Origin: JARBAU01 sp040414675
GTDB taxonomy: Archaea > Thermoproteota > Nitrososphaeria > Nitrososphaerales > Nitrososphaeraceae
Length of the DNA: 64,000 bases
Reading direction: 5' to 3'
Assembly (NCBI GenBank): GCA_040414675.1
Contig: JBEDUN010000093.1
Span: forward strand, 139,728 to 203,727
The position numbers and the translations under genes were made by a program. This document shows positions 17,956 to 27,855 of this stretch, in pieces. Under the pieces are notes generated by a model. It was not told the DNA's origin, searched no databases, and saw only the letters and a list, made by a program, of their open reading frames with translations. How positions within the stretch are numbered: position 1 is the stretch's first letter; each line of letters opens with the position of its first letter.

Positions 17956-19185
17956 CTATTGTCTGCCTATGTAGAGCTTTTGCATCTTGCTTAGTTTGTC
18001 AATTTCAATATTCATGCTTCTAAGTGTAGCCTCTGCAATATAACTATCAATTTCCTTAGGAACACAGTATACGCCTGGTTGCATTTTACTGTAATTTTTC
18101 GCTATATATATAATGGACAAAAGTTGATTCGCAAAGGACAAAGACATGACTTCCGGTGGGCTGCCCTCTGAACTGACAAGATTCAAAACTCTCCCCCGAG
18201 AAATTAAATAAATTAACTTGCCTTGGATACTAAATTGCTCGACGTACGGTCTTACTTGAACCGGAAATTTGTCCTTACGATAAAGAGACTCAATGTCAAT
18301 CTCAGCATCAAAATGACCTGCGTTTGCAAGGATTACACCACTTTTCATCTTTACGATATTACTGATACCAATTACATGTTTCTGACCAGTGCACGTAATG
18401 ATAAAATCAGCATAGTCTGCGCAAATCGAAAGCTTAGATACTATATAGCCATCCATTGAAGCTTCCAATGCCCTCAGCGGATCTACTTCTGTTACGCTAA
18501 CAATTGCCCCCATTCCTCTTGCCCTTGATGCGATGCCTTTTCCTACCCACCCATATCCACAAACTACGACATGCTTACCTGCTAACAACAATCCAGTTGC
18601 TCTTAATAGACCATCTATAGCACTCTGTCCTGTTCCATATCGATTGTCGAACAGGTGCTTTGTACTTGCGTCATTTACAGCAACTACAGGATACTTGAGG
18701 TTCCCACTAGAATGTAGAATTCGAAGTCTGGCAAGACCTGAAGTAGTTTCTTCTGTCCCTCCTAATAATTTCAAAGAAGGTGTCTGGAAAATAGTGTTGT
18801 GCAAGTCGCCGCCGTCGTCGGTCACTATGTTCGGTCCAAATTTTAGGACCTTCATAATACATTCTCTGTACTCGCTGTCAGATTCTCCTCTCCAAGCGTA
18901 TGTCAGAATATTCTTAGAAGAGAGAAAGGCAGCGATATCATCCTGAGTCGATAAGGGATTAGCGGAACAAATTGCAACCTTTGCACCCAGCTTTTGTGCC
19001 GACATGACAAGCACTGAAGTTTCCTTTGTAATGTGAAGACAGAATGCAAGCTTTATACCCCGTAGTGGCTTACTGCTTTGATACTTATCCATAATCGAGT
19101 TAAAAATCTTCATATGAGCTCGTGCCCAGTCATATGATGCTTTTCCCTGAGGAGCTAGGTTCTTATCCGCTATTATCCCTGCCAT
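17956..19185 (-). CDS. ahcY: Adenosylhomocysteinase (divergent paralogue)
   Basis: This 409-residue SAH hydrolase-family protein would split S-adenosylhomocysteine into adenosine and homocysteine. The NAD site GYGWVGKG and the substrate segments CLHITKET, NPLSTQDD, GGTEETTSG, NDASTKHLFDN and ANAGHF are present. It departs from the usual WAEEHMPVL start (it reads WARAHMKIF), so it has drifted more than the second copy at 51115 in this window. Both copies keep the catalytic Asp, Glu, Lys and His positions I could place by eye. It may be a true second isozyme or a specialised one. Start ATG. Confidence 0.88.
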   Translation of the reverse strand: MAGIIADKNLAPQGKASYDWARAHMKIFNSIMDKYQSSKPLRGIKLAFCLHITKETSVLVMSAQKLGAKVAICSANPLSTQDDIAAFLSSKNILTYAWRGESDSEYRECIMKVLKFGPNIVTDDGGDLHNTIFQTPSLKLLGGTEETTSGLARLRILHSSGNLKYPVVAVNDASTKHLFDNRYGTGQSAIDGLLRATGLLLAGKHVVVCGYGWVGKGIASRARGMGAIVSVTEVDPLRALEASMDGYIVSKLSICADYADFIITCTGQKHVIGISNIVKMKSGVILANAGHFDAEIDIESLYRKDKFPVQVRPYVEQFSIQGKLIYLISRGRVLNLVSSEGSPPEVMSLSFANQLLSIIYIAKNYSKMQPGVYCVPKEIDSYIAEATLRSMNIEIDKLSKMQKLYIGRQ

Positions 19186-19317
19186 TTTGAATGATGCATT
19201 CTTCTAATATCAATATACTCGTATTGATAAACAATGTATCCGTGATTCGCAATAGACATCTTGGGTATCATAACAATTTATAGTCGAGTTGGTTTCATAA
19301 ATTACGTTATTCCAAAA

Positions 19318-19623
19318 ATGACAATGACTCGAGTTGCAGACGTTAAGGAGATTTCGATTGGATCCGGCAAAGAAATTAATATAAAAGGCAATAGAATTGC
19401 ACTATTCCGTACCAATAACGACTATTATGCCATAGAAGCACTATGCCGCCATCAGGATGGCTCCTTAGCTCCAGGAAAAATTGATGGTGAGGTAGTCGAA
19501 TGTCCCCTTCATTCATGGCATTATAATATTAGAACAGGTGAATTGCTAGACTTCTTACAAGACGTGAAGCTAAATACCTATAGAGTGGAAATAAGAAATG
19601 ACGACATCTACGTTGATGTCTAA
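19318..19623 (+). CDS. Rieske [2Fe-2S] ferredoxin-like protein
   Basis: This protein of about 101 residues is a soluble Rieske domain. The cluster ligands are in CRHQDGSLAPG (first Cys-x-His) and CPLHSWHYN (second Cys-xx-His), separated by about 18 residues. It has no membrane segment, so it is not a bc-complex subunit; it is more likely an electron carrier for an oxygenase or a nitrite-reductase-like small protein. The frame extends to a TTG 57 bases upstream, but the ATG giving MTMTRVADVKE fits the domain start better. Confidence 0.85.
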   Translation: MTMTRVADVKEISIGSGKEINIKGNRIALFRTNNDYYAIEALCRHQDGSLAPGKIDGEVVECPLHSWHYNIRTGELLDFLQDVKLNTYRVEIRNDDIYVDV

Positions 19624-19669
19624 CTGTCCTCTCGTTAAGTTAACAGAGAACTAGACGGGGAAATTATCT

Positions 19670-21067
19670 GTGGACATCTATGATACTTTCACAAAAGGAT
19701 ACCATAAACTACCAACCGAACACAATGTAGTTCGAATATACGTATGTGGAGTTACCGTATATGACAGATCTCACATAGGACATGCTAGAACAATAGTAGT
19801 TTTTGACGTGCTCCATAGGTTTCTAAACTCAAAGGGTGTATCAACATATCTAGTAGAAAACTTTACAGATGTAGATGACAAGATCATAAACAGGGCAAAA
19901 ATAGAAGGTATAGATCCAATTGAGTTAGCGGAAAAAAATATCCGACTTTACTTTGAGGATTTTCATGCCTTAAACGTTGCAGATGCTAATATATATCCGC
20001 GTGTGACTGAGCACATAGACGAAATCATTCAAGTAATTTCTGGATTGTTAGCAAAAAATTTCGCTTACATATCTGCGAATGGGGTATATTTTAGAGTAAA
20101 ATCCTTTGCGAAGTATGGTAGTCTGTCTAAAAAGAGCACAGAACAATTAGAAGCAGGTTCACGGGTCGAAGTGGATAGTTCAAAAGAGGATCCGCTTGAC
20201 TTCGCTCTCTGGAAATTTCATTCAGATGATCCCACATTCGCTAGCCCTTGGGGCAATGGACGTCCTGGTTGGCATATTGAGTGTACGGCAATGGCATTGA
20301 AATATTTGGGGGAGTCGATTGAAATTCACGGCGGGGGTAATGATCTTATATTCCCTCACCATGAAAATGAAATTGCACAGTCTGAATCTTATACTGGGAG
20401 AAAATTTGCAAAAATCTGGATGCATGTTGGAATGGTCACGATCAACACAGAAAAGATGTCAAAATCCCTAGGAAATATAGTACCGATAAAGGATGCATTG
20501 CAAAAATGGGGATCTAATGCCATTAGACTATTTTGTCTATCAGTTAGATATACCAAACCCCTCGACTACAAGGATCTGCTCTTGAGGGAAGCTGCTCAGA
20601 AATGGAAGCAAATCGAAGTATGTGTATGGGAGTTGGAGAGTTGGAAAGGAGGCACTTCTAATAACAAGAATAGGATATTGGACTCGTGCGCACGAACCTC
20701 AAGGTTATTTGATAGAGCTATGGAAAATAACCTAGATACACCTTCAGCGATCAGAGAATTTATGAAATTTATCAACGAAATCGCTAATTCTGTATCCTCT
20801 GATGATTTGGATGAGGAAATCGCATCTAAGGCAAAGCTAACGATTTATACAATACTCAAGATTCTGGGCCTGAAAATTGCTTCGGTGAATCCTGAAGATA
20901 GAAATCAGATTGAAAGCATGGTCAAGCTCAGGGAAAAGCTCAGGAAAGAACTAAAGTTCAAGGAAGCAGATTCCATCAGATTGGAATTGGCCAATAAATA
21001 TTCAGTCGAATTATTAGATCATAAGTACAGGACCACTTGGTTAAAGACCGAATACGCTTCATTCTAG
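19670..21067 (+). CDS. cysS: Cysteinyl-tRNA synthetase
   Basis: This 465-residue class I synthetase starts at GTG. The HIGH motif is in SHIGHARTIVVFDVL, the KMSKS loop is KMSKSLGN at about residues 263-270, and zinc ligands include the Cys in YVCGVTVYD, the Cys in GWHIECTAM and the HHENEIAQSE histidines. The length is normal for the family. It follows the Rieske gene by 46 bases on the same strand. A GGGG run lies about 10 bases before the GTG. Confidence 0.96.
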   Translation: MDIYDTFTKGYHKLPTEHNVVRIYVCGVTVYDRSHIGHARTIVVFDVLHRFLNSKGVSTYLVENFTDVDDKIINRAKIEGIDPIELAEKNIRLYFEDFHALNVADANIYPRVTEHIDEIIQVISGLLAKNFAYISANGVYFRVKSFAKYGSLSKKSTEQLEAGSRVEVDSSKEDPLDFALWKFHSDDPTFASPWGNGRPGWHIECTAMALKYLGESIEIHGGGNDLIFPHHENEIAQSESYTGRKFAKIWMHVGMVTINTEKMSKSLGNIVPIKDALQKWGSNAIRLFCLSVRYTKPLDYKDLLLREAAQKWKQIEVCVWELESWKGGTSNNKNRILDSCARTSRLFDRAMENNLDTPSAIREFMKFINEIANSVSSDDLDEEIASKAKLTIYTILKILGLKIASVNPEDRNQIESMVKLREKLRKELKFKEADSIRLELANKYSVELLDHKYRTTWLKTEYASF

Positions 21068-21449
21068 GTTTAGTAATCGAACATAAGTCCAGAGGTTTGG
21101 TTTGGTGTTCTTAGTGCCGAAAAAAGTAACAAGGAATACAAAGTCACAGATGGCTCATAAATTCAATCATATTGCCGCTCCTTATTGAAAGATAAGAAAT
21201 ATAGAAAAATAGAGAGACTTCTTAAGTTGCCAAGCAGAGCTCGATTATTAGCACTTTACGTCTAGAGTTTTTACGGCTGGACATTCTCTTTCAAAAAATT
21301 GAGTGGCTAGAGTAAAAGACAAAAACATAGTTGATTCGAACACTGGCGCAGATCACAGTATTTTTCATCTTATTGTTCCAGACAATTAAAAAATCATATT
21401 GTTCAGAATATCTCCTGTAGTAGGCATTGCATAAAGATAAGATAATTCG
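21068..21449. other. Intergenic region, convergent cysS and ilvC
   Basis: About 380 bases between two convergent genes. Both strands contain only short frames (the longest, beginning GTG at about 21114, is 24 codons). A stretch near 21328 looks like a tRNA T-loop (GATTCGAAC), but the arms do not pair over five base pairs and no acceptor stem closes, so it is not a tRNA. Nothing else stands out. Confidence 0.5.
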
Positions 21450-22454
21450 CTATTCAACACTATTGGGCCACATCATTTTTCTTATTTCTCGGCCAACTAC
21501 CTCGATCTGGTGGTTCTCGATTTCATCCATAAACTTTGAGAAAGAGGCTTTGCTGTCCTTCACATATGCGGTCTGCCACTCTTCAGCAAACCTACCTGAC
21601 TTTATTTCATCTAAAATGCTCTTCATCTTTACTTTCGAATCACTATCAATGACTCTTGTTCCACGCGTAAGTCCTCCATACCTAGCAGTTTCACTAACTC
21701 GTTTATACATTCCCGTTATTCCGTACTTTTGGATAAGATCCACTATTAGCTTCAGCTCATGAAGACATTCAAAATACGCAACTTCGGGCTGATACCCTGC
21801 TTCAACAAGGGTTTCAAAGGCGCTGATAATCAATCTCTGTGATCCGCCACACAGGTCAGCCTGCTCCCCAAACCAATCGGTCTCTACTTCTTCCTTAAAA
21901 GTTGTTTGGATCACACCTGGTCTAGTGCTCCCAATTGCCTTAGCCATAGCCAAGACCCTTTCCCACGCCTTATTTGTATAATCCTGGTGGACAGCCACCA
22001 GAGAAGGAGTGCCGAAGGAATTCTGGTATAATTCTCGAACTAATTGTCCAGGGCCTTTTGGTGCAACCATTATCACATCTACATCCTTAGGTGGCGTAAT
22101 CCAGTTCCAATGGACTGCGGCACCGTGTGAGAAGCTCAATGCTTTATCCTTCTCCAGGTATGGTGCAATCTCTTTTTTGTAGATTTCAGCTTGTTCCATG
22201 TCCGGTATTAGAATATGAATTACATCCGCTTTTTTCGTAGCTTCAGATATCGAAACCACGTTATGACCATCCTCAAGAGCAGATCTCCAGCTTTTTCCAT
22301 TGCTTCTGAGTCCTACTAATACGTTTAAGCCCGAATCCTTCATATTCTTGGCTTGGGCTGATCCTTGTATACCATAGCCTATAACGGAAAATGTCTGCCC
22401 TTTTACCCAGTCTAATTCAACATCTTTATCTAACCATTTCTTAGCTGACAACAA
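21450..22454 (-). CDS. ilvC: Ketol-acid reductoisomerase
   Basis: This 334-residue class I enzyme converts acetolactate or aceto-hydroxybutyrate to the dihydroxy acid in branched-chain amino-acid synthesis. The nucleotide site is IGYGIQGSAQAKNMKDSG (about 26-43), followed by VGLRSNGKSW, which reads as NADPH-type. The metal-binding DLCGGSQRLI (about 205) and ETARYGGLTRG are conserved. Start ATG. It is monocistronic; its pathway partner ilvD is at 5253-6947. Confidence 0.96.
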   Translation of the reverse strand: MLSAKKWLDKDVELDWVKGQTFSVIGYGIQGSAQAKNMKDSGLNVLVGLRSNGKSWRSALEDGHNVVSISEATKKADVIHILIPDMEQAEIYKKEIAPYLEKDKALSFSHGAAVHWNWITPPKDVDVIMVAPKGPGQLVRELYQNSFGTPSLVAVHQDYTNKAWERVLAMAKAIGSTRPGVIQTTFKEEVETDWFGEQADLCGGSQRLIISAFETLVEAGYQPEVAYFECLHELKLIVDLIQKYGITGMYKRVSETARYGGLTRGTRVIDSDSKVKMKSILDEIKSGRFAEEWQTAYVKDSKASFSKFMDEIENHQIEVVGREIRKMMWPNSVE

Positions 22455-22612
22455 GAAGTCTGTGTCTATCGTCTATATATGCTGTATGAAATTCCACGTC
22501 CCTATCTGTTCCTTGATTGAATAACTGATAACTAGCAATTCATCCGAGTCCATGAGCACACAGAATTCTATATTCAATTAGATTGTGTTTTATCCACTTA
22601 GAGCATTATTGG

Positions 22613-23587
22613 CTATCGGTGTTTTGAAACTTTACTTGTTCTTATAACATCGACAAAATAAAAGAGATACGTCCTATTGGCAATTTTTAATATCCATGGA
22701 ATGAATGACTCAGCTTTCCTAGACTTTTCGAAGATTTCGAAACCTGAATCGTTCAAAAGTTCTCTAAAGGTCTTTCCATCTAGTTCCAGCAATTGTCTGG
22801 GCTCTCGATTGTAATCATATGGGTCAGCAAAGACAGCCTCTGCATGTGGTTTAAGAAGTCGATGAATCGAAGCAAGCAATTTCTTCGGATCAACCAATTC
22901 GAGTAGATTAAGAACCAATATCAAATCAAATTTTAATGCATCAAATGGTAGATCAATGGAGTCAGCAACGCAAAATTCGGAATTTCTGATGTTTGCTTGT
23001 GACATACGCTTACGTGCTTCCTTGATAGAGGTGTACGACAAATCTATTCCAACTGAATAGGAATATTTATGCGATAGTTGCAATGTAGTGTATCCCATTG
23101 AACATCCTAAGTCTAGTGCTAAACCATCATTACTAAGTGGCATCCGACCGACTATCCTATCGTAAAGATCCGTTGGCTTGATATCGTGTTTTAGCAGCTT
23201 AAGGAAGGGATCATCTAAAGTAAAATCATATTGTGTCCATTTGTAAGGCGCAAACCAATGCCCATCATGTTCATAGCGATCATTAGAAATTTCTTCGGGA
23301 TTTAGGCTGTGGGCAAATTCTTTGAGAAAATTCTTCATTTCAAGAGTCTTGCAAGCTAACAACCAGCTTCCGTAATTAGCACCCCTATGGCTAACATAGC
23401 CAACGAAATCTCTGACCAAAATAGGTACACCTTCAATGATGGGATATCGGATATTGCATTGATTACAAATCAACAATCCTTCAATGCACTCATTTCCATC
23501 TACTACGTGTAGCGGATCCAAGGTCAGCTTAATCTGTTTTTCTTTGTGTAACAAACAGTTTAGATTATTGGCGAATTTTATATTCAT
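22613..23587 (-). CDS. SAM-dependent methyltransferase with N-terminal Trm112-like zinc domain
   Basis: This 324-residue protein begins with a zinc-binding segment (CNQCNIRYPIIEGVPILV at about 38-55, a Trm112-like pattern in which the rest of the zinc site lies just upstream, near LHKEK). A class I methyltransferase fold follows: motif I LALDLGCSMGYTTLQ (about 153-167), acidic motif VGIDLSYTS, and motif IV DLILVLNLLEL. The substrate is unknown; fused Trm112-like domains also occur in small-molecule methyltransferases. Start ATG, monocistronic. Confidence 0.75.
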   Translation of the reverse strand: MNIKFANNLNCLLHKEKQIKLTLDPLHVVDGNECIEGLLICNQCNIRYPIIEGVPILVRDFVGYVSHRGANYGSWLLACKTLEMKNFLKEFAHSLNPEEISNDRYEHDGHWFAPYKWTQYDFTLDDPFLKLLKHDIKPTDLYDRIVGRMPLSNDGLALDLGCSMGYTTLQLSHKYSYSVGIDLSYTSIKEARKRMSQANIRNSEFCVADSIDLPFDALKFDLILVLNLLELVDPKKLLASIHRLLKPHAEAVFADPYDYNREPRQLLELDGKTFRELLNDSGFEIFEKSRKAESFIPWILKIANRTYLFYFVDVIRTSKVSKHR

Positions 23588-24422
23588 ATGAATCTACTAG
23601 ATAAAAATATTTCATTACCTTGGTCCGTAAGAACGTTTGCTAGCATAGACAATATTGCACTGGCTACATAGCTACGGTCAGATCGAGATCGAGTAAATAG
23701 AAGGCTGAAGTAAGCATGTCAGCTAGTCCGTTAATTCACACTTGCTCTAATTGATATTTACTCTGCTATTTTGATAGGTTCTTACGCACATCCTGACTCA
23801 GTTTATGCATATAGATTTCTAATTACCGTAGGTTGAGACATATGAGAATCAGATCATGGTCTTGCAGCTGCTGCCGAAACAGCAAGTTCAAAATTCGACT
23901 TTGACTAGAACGAACACCTTTGTACCCAAATAATTCAAAATCATGACACCTGAACGAGCGAACCGGATAATGTAATTCTGATGCAGCTGAGGTCGGGGTC
24001 AGTTACAGGACGTTCTTTATTGGAACAGGGCGAGAACCAAGGAAACGATCATGAGCATAATAAGATACAGAATTATAGAGTATGTGTACTAAACTATCAG
24101 CCGCAACTCCACATGACCTTCGGAAGATCTATCAACACCTGGGGACGTTTGAATAGCAATTTGAATCCTTCTGAGATGCATGAGAAACTCGGGATACGCT
24201 GCTGGAATTCGTAGTAGCATTCTAATTATTTTCGAGTGGATAATTGTTTCTTTTATTCATTATTTATTGATTATTGGGACTTGGTTTATTTTTCAATGTT
24301 ATAGAATCGCCATTTTGTTCTAATAAATTCGTATATGAAATATCTTCTTCGAGTGTCTCAATTGTCTAGTTTATCATATTTTTCCTAAATTCTATAAAGC
24401 TAATCTATCGAAAACTAGCTGT
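23588..24422. other. Gene-poor region upstream of mobile-element debris
   Basis: About 835 bases with no convincing gene. One plus-strand frame (23981-24214, 77 codons) has no recognisable domain and odd composition. The stretch looks like decayed accessory DNA, in keeping with the two pseudogenes just downstream. No repeat or RNA gene was recognised. Confidence 0.45.
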
Positions 24423-24959
24423 CTACTTTTGCAAGTGCGTTTTTGCAAGGTCTTGCGTTAAATTGGTCCAGCAGGAGTAGGTTAAGTCCCATCTGAGATG
24501 CTTCACCGAATCCTGGACTTTTATAAACGGTCTGTACACTAACTCGCCATCGGATGATTCTTCAATGTATCTATTCGAGATCTCTACAGTCTCAAACGTT
24601 AGTGCACGCTACGATCTTTCATCATGTCTGCTATTATTCCTACTAGAAATGCAATCTGTGTGAGATTTCTGTTCGAGATGTTTTTGGATATATTTCTTGA
24701 CTACATGTTGCAGAAAGTCAAACGCTTTGAGTGAATTTTGGAATATTCTCAGTAATGGACTCCATAATTGGCGATCTCTGTCCTCCATTGCAGTTGAGGT
24801 TGGTATCTGTTTTTGATAGTGCAATAGCTTGAATATTAACAGTTCAGGACAAAATTCCACCGACAGCAGTAAATTATGTACTAAATGTAGTATATTGATA
24901 GAGTGTAAAGAGGTACCATCTAGTCTATCCGTAGACATGACATAAAAATAAGTAAACAC
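24423..24959 (-). pseudogene. Decayed gene, unrecognised (single stop at 24609)
   Basis: The minus strand has one frame open for 179 codons apart from a single TAG at 24609-24611, far more than expected by chance in AT-rich debris. The upper part contains EDRDRQLWSPLLRIFQNS and KKYIQKHLEQKSH, the lower part EISNRYIEESSDGELVYRPF. These look like the tail of a plasmid- or virus-type primase/helicase (DUF3631-like), but that is only a resemblance from memory. A further small frameshift is likely near the stop. It is adjacent to a transposase fragment facing the other way. Confidence 0.4.
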
Positions 24960-24960
24960 A

Positions 24961-25294
24961 TGAAAGTATCGTAATCATAGACACAAGACAACACTCATCA
25001 AAACAGCACATAGGTTTTGACAGGGGTTATGACTTTCCAGAAGTTTGTAAATTACTGGAGGAGTATGGATGTACAATTTATATCTTATTAAGAGGAGAGA
25101 AAAGAAGAAGCAGCGGAGTGATACCTGGATACGGAGCTAGACAATGGGTTGTTGAAACAGATCACTCGTGGATGAAAAAGTTTAGACGATTGTTAATTAC
25201 ATAGGAGAAAAAGGTAGAGAATCAAACTGGAATGTCTCATTATGCTTGTGCGTGGGTCACTCATAGAAGAGCAGGAGTTTTCGGTAGGTTCTAA
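24961..25294 (+). pseudogene. IS5-type transposase, C-terminal fragment with stop
   Basis: The plus frame gives the C-terminal part of an IS5-family DDE transposase: DRGYDFPEVCKLLEEYG, then ARQWVVETDHSWMKKFRRLL, an in-frame TAG at 25202-25204, and EKKVENQTGMSHYACAWVTH before a final TAA. In intact members the catalytic Glu follows WVVER in this segment, and the first catalytic Asp is upstream; that N-terminal half is absent here. So this is a dead remnant. No inverted repeats were located. Confidence 0.8.
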
Positions 25295-25572
25295 ACTACG
25301 CAAATAACATGATTTGTATCCATTATAATACATAGTTGCACAGGCAAATTTTCTTGTTACAACAAGGGCATCTCCTAGAGGAAAATATAAATTCACAGCG
25401 CTTCCCATGTAATTCACAAAAGAGGGTCTTGTTTTGAAAACCATGTATTTCAGTAGATTCATTCATTCCAATTGTATTGTTTTAGATTATTCATTAAAAC
25501 AACATGCCAGCTCCTTTCGAGGAACCGGTTAAAAAAGATAAACAAGTCGGATTGGTGTCGTCACGTATATTC

Positions 25573-26484
25573 TTACGAGTTTATTTGTTTTTCAATTCTC
25601 CTACTTGGTAATGCGCCTAATATGTCGTAGACTTTTGTATATGATCCATCAAAGTCTATATCCTTAGACAGTTTATCCTTCGTTTCCAAAACAAGAGATT
25701 TAATTTTTCTTTTATTGCGATTAGTTATGGATTGAGTAAGGGTTGTAGCATGGCGATTATATTTTTTAATAATATCAATTGCAAAAGGGTTCTCTGTGAA
25801 TAATGATGTAATCATATCTGGCTCATCTGTTAACATACTTCCACTTAATAATGACTGTATGGCAAAACTTGAGCCTGATAACGACATTAGAATTGGTACA
25901 TTTTGATCTGTCAAGCATTGTGCAAAGATCAAATTTATATAATAAGCTAATGAGAGCAACGTGGACATATATTTATCGTGAAGTTTCCAGTCATTTACAA
26001 TTATTATTTTTGCGTTTGAAAATAGCATACGAAGAATATTTAGCTCTCGTCTTTTATTTTTTACCGGTATCATTAGAATTTTTTGCGTAGAAAGACGAAC
26101 AGCTCCTGGGCCAAACATAGGGTGTATAGATAGCATATTGATTCGGCGATTAGCTCTTTTTAAAGACCTATATGTAGCAGACTTAAAAGAAGCTATTTCA
26201 ATCAGAGTCGCTCCGTTATGCATAAGAGGAACGCACTTCTCTATCATTGCTTGAGTCTTGTCCAGAGGAACACAAATTATTATAATATCAGATGGTACAA
26301 CGCATTCCTCCAATGATTTACAAACTTTAATGTTATTACGTCTACGAGATGGTTCTGATCTGATATCATAGACGAGCAAAGATATCTGAGTTTTTGAAAA
26401 ATATCTTACGAACCAATCTCCCATCTTCCCGTGCCAGCCTACAATTCCAATCGTATTGTTTGTCGATGCTATTGCGATGACCAA
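25573..26484 (-). CDS. tyrA: Prephenate dehydrogenase
   Basis: This protein of about 303 residues oxidises prephenate to 4-hydroxyphenylpyruvate in tyrosine synthesis. The nucleotide-binding loop is IGIVGWHGKMGDWF, followed by the acidic strand end VYDIRSE, and LSIHPMFGPG is the family substrate motif. There is no ACT domain. The frame can be extended to an ATG at 26535, but this would overlap the aminotransferase gene by 67 bases and add shadow residues; the TTG at 26484, preceded by AAAGGA, was preferred. It is the last gene of the aro cluster. Confidence 0.85.
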   Translation of the reverse strand: MVIAIASTNNTIGIVGWHGKMGDWFVRYFSKTQISLLVYDIRSEPSRRRNNIKVCKSLEECVVPSDIIIICVPLDKTQAMIEKCVPLMHNGATLIEIASFKSATYRSLKRANRRINMLSIHPMFGPGAVRLSTQKILMIPVKNKRRELNILRMLFSNAKIIIVNDWKLHDKYMSTLLSLAYYINLIFAQCLTDQNVPILMSLSGSSFAIQSLLSGSMLTDEPDMITSLFTENPFAIDIIKKYNRHATTLTQSITNRNKRKIKSLVLETKDKLSKDIDFDGSYTKVYDILGALPSRRIEKQINS

Positions 26485-27848
26485 ATCCTTTCGAATTTTT
26501 CCATCCCTTCGGCAAGCAAAGCTTCTGGTTGGCATGCAGATATACGAATAAAGTTGTGATATTGGTTCCCAAACCCGCTACCAGGGGCAAAAGCTACACC
26601 TGAATGTAGTAGATTATCCACAAGAGATAAATCCATGCGATTGAGTTCGGCTCCAATTTTCGGAAATACATAGAACGACCCATCAGGCTTCACGTATGGA
26701 ATTGATAATTTATCAAGATATTTCATAATTAGTTCAAGTCGCTGTTTAATTAAATGAGTATTGTCTTCGCCACCATTATTTAAAGCTGCTAAAGCGCAAT
26801 ATTGAACAGGTTCTGAAACACTAGTGACGGCCAAAGCTTGGATATTTTTGGCTTTATCTATGATATCCTTTGATGCAACAACGTAGCCGATTCTAAATCC
26901 AGTCATAGCAAAACGCTTTGAAAAGCTAGAGATCATAATTTTTCGGTCATATTCATATTCCAAAATACTGCGAAATCTAACAAAGGTGCAATTGGAATAA
27001 ACTTCATCGCTCAGGAGATATATTCTCTTTTCACTCGCGAGATCGATTATTTTTTCTAACATATTTTCGTTCAGAATCTTTCCTGTTGGATTATTCGGAT
27101 AATTTAGAACTATCAATTTGGTATCATCATTAATCAAAGATTCAAACTCCGCAAGATTGGGTGTCCACTCATTTTCTAGGTTGGTTCTAAGTGACCTCAC
27201 TCTAGCCCCCATAAATTTTGCGCATTCCTTATATGCTGGCCACGCAGGCTCAATTGTTATTATTTCGTCATCGGGTTGTACCAATGACGATACAATGGCA
27301 AACACACCGAATCTCGCACCAGGCGTGACAAGTATATTACTGTCGGAAACTCCTTGTCCTACATCTTTCGCGATACCTTGCCGCAATTTCGATATCCCTG
27401 CAGTTTCGGTATAGTGGTAATGTCCACTGTCATAGGCTTCGATTAATGCGTTACGTACAGAAAGTGGTGCGCTATAGTCGGGTTCCCCAACTTCCATATG
27501 AATTATCCTCTTACCTTCTGCTTCTAATTGCTTGGCCTTGTTGAATACACTCAAATGAGTTTGTTTTCCATCAACCTGTTTCATTTCTTGAACTTTGACT
27601 GATTCTGCAAACAAGATATTTAATAGCCGATTTGCAAATTTCGAGTCAAGACCGATATTATTGGATAATAACATAATTGACTTTCTAATATCGCATTCTG
27701 TACTTTGATCCATAACGTCCAAGCAGAGATGCGACTTGATTTCTCCTATTTCTTTCGATATTTCCATCCTTTGCTGCACCTTTAGAAAGATTTCATTGGT
27801 AAGATCACGCATCTGTGATCTTAACTTTTCAATATCTTGACTAGACAA
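26469..27848 (-). CDS. Chorismate mutase-aminotransferase fusion
   Basis: This 459-residue protein joins two enzymes. Residues 1-90 are an AroQ-type chorismate mutase; aligned by eye with the E. coli P-protein, Arg10, Arg27, Lys38, Asp47, Glu51 and a C-terminal Gln match active-site residues, while the Arg51 position is Thr50. From about residue 100 a class I aminotransferase follows, with NYPNNPTGK, the PLP-lysine in SSFSKRFAMTG, and FRIGYV. In context it likely transaminates prephenate, arylpyruvates or aspartate. It lies 7 bases after aroC. Fusion is clear; substrate range is inferred. Confidence 0.9.
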   Translation of the reverse strand: MSSQDIEKLRSQMRDLTNEIFLKVQQRMEISKEIGEIKSHLCLDVMDQSTECDIRKSIMLLSNNIGLDSKFANRLLNILFAESVKVQEMKQVDGKQTHLSVFNKAKQLEAEGKRIIHMEVGEPDYSAPLSVRNALIEAYDSGHYHYTETAGISKLRQGIAKDVGQGVSDSNILVTPGARFGVFAIVSSLVQPDDEIITIEPAWPAYKECAKFMGARVRSLRTNLENEWTPNLAEFESLINDDTKLIVLNYPNNPTGKILNENMLEKIIDLASEKRIYLLSDEVYSNCTFVRFRSILEYEYDRKIMISSFSKRFAMTGFRIGYVVASKDIIDKAKNIQALAVTSVSEPVQYCALAALNNGGEDNTHLIKQRLELIMKYLDKLSIPYVKPDGSFYVFPKIGAELNRMDLSLVDNLLHSGVAFAPGSGFGNQYHNFIRISACQPEALLAEGMEKFERIWSSQ

Positions 27849-27855
27849 TAGAACA

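Noticed and set aside
21300..21360. tRNA-like T-loop (GATTCGAAC) on either strand
   Set aside because: The stem flanking the loop pairs over only two or three bases and no acceptor or anticodon arm can be found at the right spacing.
23981..24214. Plus-strand frame of 77 codons in the debris region
   Set aside because: No recognisable motif, and it lies in decayed accessory DNA; it could be a remnant but nothing identifies it.
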